A stretch of DNA of 9,433 nucleotides, from contig CALCFP010000431.1 of the NCBI GenBank assembly GCA_937900725.1, positions 1 through 9,433 of the forward strand, written 5' to 3'. Within the stretch, counting starts at the first letter, position 1. Each line of letters opens with the position of its first letter. The position numbers were made by a program, and so were the translations under genes. Under the pieces are notes generated by a model. The model was given only the letters and a program-made list of their open reading frames with translations. It did no database searches and was not told where the DNA came from. This document shows positions 6,233 to 9,433 of the stretch, piece by piece. The DNA comes from an uncultured Bacteroidota bacterium. GTDB lineage: Bacteria > Bacteroidota > Bacteroidia > Bacteroidales > SZUA-534.

Positions 6233-6802
6233 ATGAAAAAGATTTTCCTTTCAGTATGTGCATTAGGCTTGGCTCTTGGCACTTACGCTCAAGCAGTGGT
6301 TGACAATGCTGTTATTCCAGTATCAGTCAACATAAATTCAATCATGCGTATGAATGTTGTGTCTGGTGGTAACATCGAGTTTGCATTCAATACAATTGAT
6401 CAATACACAAACGGTATCAGCAACTCAACACGTTACGATACCAAGTTTACAGTTGCTTCATCAGTAAGTTTCAAGGTTACAATGTCTACAGAAGATGATA
6501 ACCTGATTGGCGCTGATAATGCTTCTAATACAATGGATTTGGGGCTTGTCGGCTTTATGGTTGAGAGCACAGGCACAGGAACTCCAGCTACAATACAAGA
6601 TGAATGGTTGGGACTTGGCGATGCAGGTACTACTGGTTTGGATATTGTGACTTCAGGTGGTGGTGATATTGCTGCCAATGCCTTCACAATTCACTGGAGT
6701 TGTGGTGATGATGCTGAAGGTGCATCTGGTTCTGTTTTGTCGGCAAATTTGGCACCAGACCGTTATTCTACCAATATTTTCCTTGTATTGAGCGAACAAT
6801 AA
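6233..6802 (+). CDS. Secreted pilin-like subunit, probable major subunit
   Basis: This 189-residue protein has a clear type I signal peptide (MKKIFLSVCALGLALGTYAQA, cleavage near residue 20). There is no lipobox (the residue before Cys9 is Val), so it is not a lipoprotein of the type V pilin kind. The mature part is rich in Gly, Ser, Thr, Asn and short alternating beta strands, with one cysteine (C157) and few charged residues. NIEFAFN at 47-53 followed by NGI at 60-62, and DRYSTNIFLVLSEQ as the last 14 residues, match motifs in the next gene at the same spacing. The C-terminal pattern resembles the last strand of SCPU/DUF4402-type fimbrial domains, though I cannot confirm membership. It has its own -7 element and a terminator hairpin behind it, so it is probably the most abundant product of the locus. 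No function is established. Confidence 0.75.
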   Translation: MKKIFLSVCALGLALGTYAQAVVDNAVIPVSVNINSIMRMNVVSGGNIEFAFNTIDQYTNGISNSTRYDTKFTVASSVSFKVTMSTEDDNLIGADNASNTMDLGLVGFMVESTGTGTPATIQDEWLGLGDAGTTGLDIVTSGGGDIAANAFTIHWSCGDDAEGASGSVLSANLAPDRYSTNIFLVLSEQ

Positions 6803-6820
6803 TAACACATAATACATCAA

Positions 6821-6866
6821 AGCAAAAGTCAAACTTGTAATAACTTGTTTGACTTTTGTTCTTTTA
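6821..6866 (+). terminator. Intra-operon hairpin with T-rich tail (probable attenuator)
   Basis: CAAAAGTCAAAC (6823-6834) and GTTTGACTTTTG (6847-6858) are perfect 12-bp inverted repeats, with a possible extra A-U and a G-U pair outside and a loop of 12 bases. The right arm continues into a T-rich run (TTCTTTT). It begins 20 bases after the stop of the first subunit gene and ends just before the ATG of the second at 6871. Partial termination here would leave the first subunit in excess over the downstream proteins. Confidence 0.8.
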
Positions 6867-6870
6867 TGTT

Positions 6871-7365
6871 ATGCTTAAGGCACTACTGATATTACCATTC
6901 CTATTGCTTGCCATGCTTGCTTTTCCGCAAGCGCAACCATCGGTGCGGTTGCAGATAGTGGGAGGAGCGAATGTGGTGTTCAATGTGAATTCCTATTCCA
7001 AGGTAAAGAATGGGATAACATATGATGACTACACAACTGTCAGGGTGTATTTTAACGGTTCCGACGAATCGACAAACGAATGGGAGTTGCTGGTCAAGGC
7101 TAATGACGCCAGCCTTAACCCGGACTACGGCATAAGAAAGATGCCATTGGATGTGCTTAAGTTGCGGTCGTCGTATTCTGAAAGTGACGGTGCAGAGATT
7201 GTGTTAAGCGATACCGAAACCCAATTGGCGCATGGAAATCATCCTAAGACCAGTACGGTGAAAGATATCAAAATATCATACATATTAGGTGAGAATGGTA
7301 CTCTGTTCGGCTATTCGAGCGACTATTTCTCAACAGATTTGGAGTTTACAGTGAGGTTTAAATAG
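6871..7365 (+). CDS. Second secreted pilin-like subunit, probable minor subunit
   Basis: From the ATG at 6871 the product has 164 residues. A TTG at 6856 in the same frame lies inside the right arm of the terminator hairpin and is not chosen. The signal peptide is MLKALLILPFLLLAMLAFPQA with cleavage near residue 21. NVVFNVN (34-40) and NGI (47-49) match the first subunit at identical internal spacing, and DYFSTDLEFTVRFK ends the protein exactly as DRYSTNIFLVLSEQ ends the first. The mature part is beta-rich, without cysteine, and more charged than its neighbour. It would be a second subunit of the same fold, such as a tip, adaptor or anchor. Its stop codon is one base before the start of the large barrel gene, so translation is likely coupled. 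Confidence 0.75.
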   Translation: MLKALLILPFLLLAMLAFPQAQPSVRLQIVGGANVVFNVNSYSKVKNGITYDDYTTVRVYFNGSDESTNEWELLVKANDASLNPDYGIRKMPLDVLKLRSSYSESDGAEIVLSDTETQLAHGNHPKTSTVKDIKISYILGENGTLFGYSSDYFSTDLEFTVRFK

Positions 7366-7366
7366 A

Positions 7367-9433
7367 ATGAGCTTGAAGGTTAAATATTTGCTAACCTTTA
7401 TTGTATGGAGCATTGCGTACGCTTCGTATGCACAATTCTATTTTCTGGAAAACGCACAAGACAAACTGGAAATCGATTTCCTGAAAAAGAAAATCGAGAC
7501 GGTTTCAAACAAGACTTTCTTTAACGGGTTGTCAGTTAAAAACCCTACATCGCAGAAACTTACATTCTATGTAAAGTTCAGCTATCCTGCAGGCTGGTCG
7601 TTTATGGGCGAGAAAAACCAGCAATATACGCTTGAGCCGCACGATTCGCTGCTCATCCCGTTCAGGGCATCGGCATCGCTTGATGCCAAAGGCGAGATAG
7701 GCTACTCGATAGTGGCATCGCTTACCGACCAAAAAGGCAATACATTCAAGACAATATACAGCTTTGTCGATATTCCGAAAGTGCAAGACGTGAAGTTCAA
7801 ACCCTTGACTCGGACAATATACATCGACCAGCAAAAAAAGAACTCAGAAATACGGCTTTCGTTTTCGAACAACGGAAACACCGATGAGATTTTTAACCTC
7901 GATTACAATTTAGGCGATGATATGACAGCATTGGGTGCGCGCAACGGCATCTTGCGCGACGAGTTTATGCTGAAATCGTATCACGATACGGTGATATCGT
8001 TGCCTATATATTCAGAGACGTCATCTTATAGCGATGTACAGAAGTTTCATAGGTTGCAGATTGGAGTTTCAACAGGCGACACTGCCATGCATGCTACCTT
8101 GTGGGCGCGTGAGTTGCTCGAGCAATATTACAACGAGATACCATCGACCTACACAATGCTGAGCGTGGAATTGATAGGCCGAGACCTGATAGGCGGAGCA
8201 GAGCCGTCGCTTGGCGCAAACATATATGGCAATCTGTTGCTTAAGCGTGGCGGCGATTTCCATTTGCGGGCAATGATGAGCAAACTGTATTTTGACGACA
8301 TGAAACAAACCTGGAAAAGCGGAAGGTTTGAACTGAAATATAACAACAAACATGGAACGTTTGCCTGGTTGGGCGACATCCAGCAGGTAATGGCACTTAA
8401 CATGTATGGCAGGGGCGCTTTGCTGCAGCAGTCGTTCGGCGATTACTCGGTAAAACTTATGGCTGAGACTTCTGTATATTCTGACAAGGATAATTTTGCG
8501 GCATCGTTCTCGCGCAAATCCAATATCTTCTCATTTGAGTTGGGAGGTGCGTTGAGCAACGACAACGACAGGGACAAGCAAGACATAGGCACGTTTCTTT
8601 CAAGCAACATTCAAATGAAGAGGTTCGGAAAATTGAATATGACACTGTCTGCCACAAGTTCGGAATGGAAAAACTCTACACGTCTAGGCGTTCAATCGGG
8701 CATCGGAATTGATGCTACATATTCAAATACTATCAAGAACACGCATTTGTACGGAATGTTGCATTATGGCCAGCCCGAATATGCTGGTCGCTATAATGGC
8801 AGACTGGAGCTGAACAGCCAAATTCGGCAAGATTTGAGCGATTTCAATTACATTGTTGCTTCCTATGTTAGAAATGCCAACAATCAAATCCGCTATGTGG
8901 GCGACAGCATTGCGCCTAGTGTTGAAGTAGATTATGACGAGTTGCGTGTAGTATTCAGCAGGAATCAGACTAAATCGCTAATGTATTCGTTGGGAGCGAT
9001 AACTGAGAGCCGATTCGGCGACAATTTCAGTTCGCGATATACAAACACGGAATTTGCCACAAGGAATATTTTGGCGTATGGCGGAGTTAGGGCAAAAGGA
9101 GCAAAACGCGATTTAATGACGGTTACTGTTAAGACAGGTGCAAATTTCGCAACAAAATATGATGCGCGGTTTGATACGCTCAATGTCAATAAGAATTGGT
9201 TCTCATTGCTTGCGACCGCAAGTTACAGGTCAGGTATTTGGGGTGTGTTCTTCAACTACTATCATGGGCCAAATTCGCTTCAGCAGCAATTTACACATTT
9301 CACCAGGAATGGATACAATCGAGTAATCAGGGCAAATCCTTATCTTGATTTCTACCTTATGCCTAAATACGTGCGTTTTGTCAACCGTTCGACAGTGTCG
9401 TACGACATATCCGAAAAGACAACCCGCATAAAC
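7367..9433 (+). CDS. Large outer-membrane beta-barrel-like protein with Ig-like N-terminal modules, usher-like (partial)
   Basis: An ATG at 7367, one base after the preceding stop, opens 689 codons without a stop to the window edge, so the C-terminus is missing. A signal peptide (ending ASYA, about residue 22) is followed by two Ig-like modules. The first (about 30-137) has the NPTSQKLTFYVKFSYPAGW pattern of NEW3/COG1470-type domains. The second (about 140-250) has TRTIYIDQQKK and LSFSNNGNTDEIF. From about residue 260 onward the sequence is a long series of short amphipathic strands rich in Tyr, Phe, Ser, Asn and Gly separated by turns, as in large outer-membrane barrels. Size and neighbours suggest an usher-like secretion channel for the two small subunits, with the Ig modules perhaps standing in for a periplasmic chaperone, which is not seen in the window. 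This is inference; no canonical usher motif was recognised. It could also be a general outer-membrane barrel of unknown role. Confidence 0.7.
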   Translation, partial: MSLKVKYLLTFIVWSIAYASYAQFYFLENAQDKLEIDFLKKKIETVSNKTFFNGLSVKNPTSQKLTFYVKFSYPAGWSFMGEKNQQYTLEPHDSLLIPFRASASLDAKGEIGYSIVASLTDQKGNTFKTIYSFVDIPKVQDVKFKPLTRTIYIDQQKKNSEIRLSFSNNGNTDEIFNLDYNLGDDMTALGARNGILRDEFMLKSYHDTVISLPIYSETSSYSDVQKFHRLQIGVSTGDTAMHATLWARELLEQYYNEIPSTYTMLSVELIGRDLIGGAEPSLGANIYGNLLLKRGGDFHLRAMMSKLYFDDMKQTWKSGRFELKYNNKHGTFAWLGDIQQVMALNMYGRGALLQQSFGDYSVKLMAETSVYSDKDNFAASFSRKSNIFSFELGGALSNDNDRDKQDIGTFLSSNIQMKRFGKLNMTLSATSSEWKNSTRLGVQSGIGIDATYSNTIKNTHLYGMLHYGQPEYAGRYNGRLELNSQIRQDLSDFNYIVASYVRNANNQIRYVGDSIAPSVEVDYDELRVVFSRNQTKSLMYSLGAITESRFGDNFSSRYTNTEFATRNILAYGGVRAKGAKRDLMTVTVKTGANFATKYDARFDTLNVNKNWFSLLATASYRSGIWGVFFNYYHGPNSLQQQFTHFTRNGYNRVIRANPYLDFYLMPKYVRFVNRSTVSYDISEKTTRIN

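Noticed and set aside
6433..6687. Open frame of 84 codons on the minus strand inside the first subunit gene
   Set aside because: It is antisense to a gene with a clear signal peptide and has no promoter, start context or recognisable protein features.
6856..6870. TTG start giving five more residues on the second subunit
   Set aside because: The TTG lies inside the right arm of the terminator hairpin. The ATG at 6871 gives a normal signal peptide.
6838..6870. Separate promoter for the second subunit and barrel genes
   Set aside because: No TAnnTTTG element is present. The TTTG words here belong to the hairpin arm.
6233..7365. Type V (FimA/Mfa) Bacteroidales pilins
   Set aside because: Those are lipoproteins with a lipobox and a different two-domain fold of larger size. 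These have type I signal peptides and are much shorter.
7532..9189. Several minus-strand open frames of 66-100 codons opposite the barrel gene
   Set aside because: They are shadows of the long plus-strand frame, which runs without a stop for 689 codons with a signal peptide and consistent strand pattern.

Overview
The window looks like chromosomal DNA of a Bacteroidales-type bacterium (phylum Bacteroidota). Three things point that way. Two promoters carry the TAnnTTTG -7 element typical of the phylum, Shine-Dalgarno sequences are mostly weak or absent, and a compact aryl-polyene/flexirubin-like gene set is present. No rRNA, tRNA, CRISPR array or insertion sequence was seen.

Layout. Positions 2-121 hold the end of an unidentified plus-strand membrane protein. 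It is followed by a tiny basic 35-residue ORF with a strong ribosome binding site (175-282) and a hairpin terminator (304-335) that also lies beyond the convergent minus-strand operon. From 5933 down to 361 on the minus strand lies one tightly packed operon: a GbsR/MarR-type regulator, a beta-ketoacyl-ACP synthase, two sister acyl carrier proteins, two hotdog-fold dehydratase-like proteins and a large MMPL/RND exporter. These parts would elongate and dehydrate an acyl chain on a carrier protein and then move the product or its precursor across the inner membrane, as in aryl polyene biosynthesis. Ketoreductase, chain-length factor, aromatic-acid ligase, ammonia lyase and acyl/glycosyl transferases are absent, so they must lie elsewhere or the product is different. 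The regulator promoter carries a 24-bp imperfect palindrome, suggesting autoregulation.

Divergently, on the plus strand from 6233 to beyond the window end, are three genes that read like an undescribed surface-fibre or secreted-subunit system. They are a 189-residue subunit with a signal peptide, a second subunit of about 164 residues sharing two motifs at matching positions, and a large protein with a signal peptide, two Ig-like modules and a long outer-membrane beta-barrel-like region (689 codons, still open at the window edge). A 12-bp perfect hairpin with a T-rich tail sits between the first subunit and the rest. This is the arrangement expected if the first subunit is made in excess. The promoter region of this locus carries an unusual T9/T8A8 tandem repeat. 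The assignment as a usher-like assembly system is inference from architecture, not recognition of a named family.
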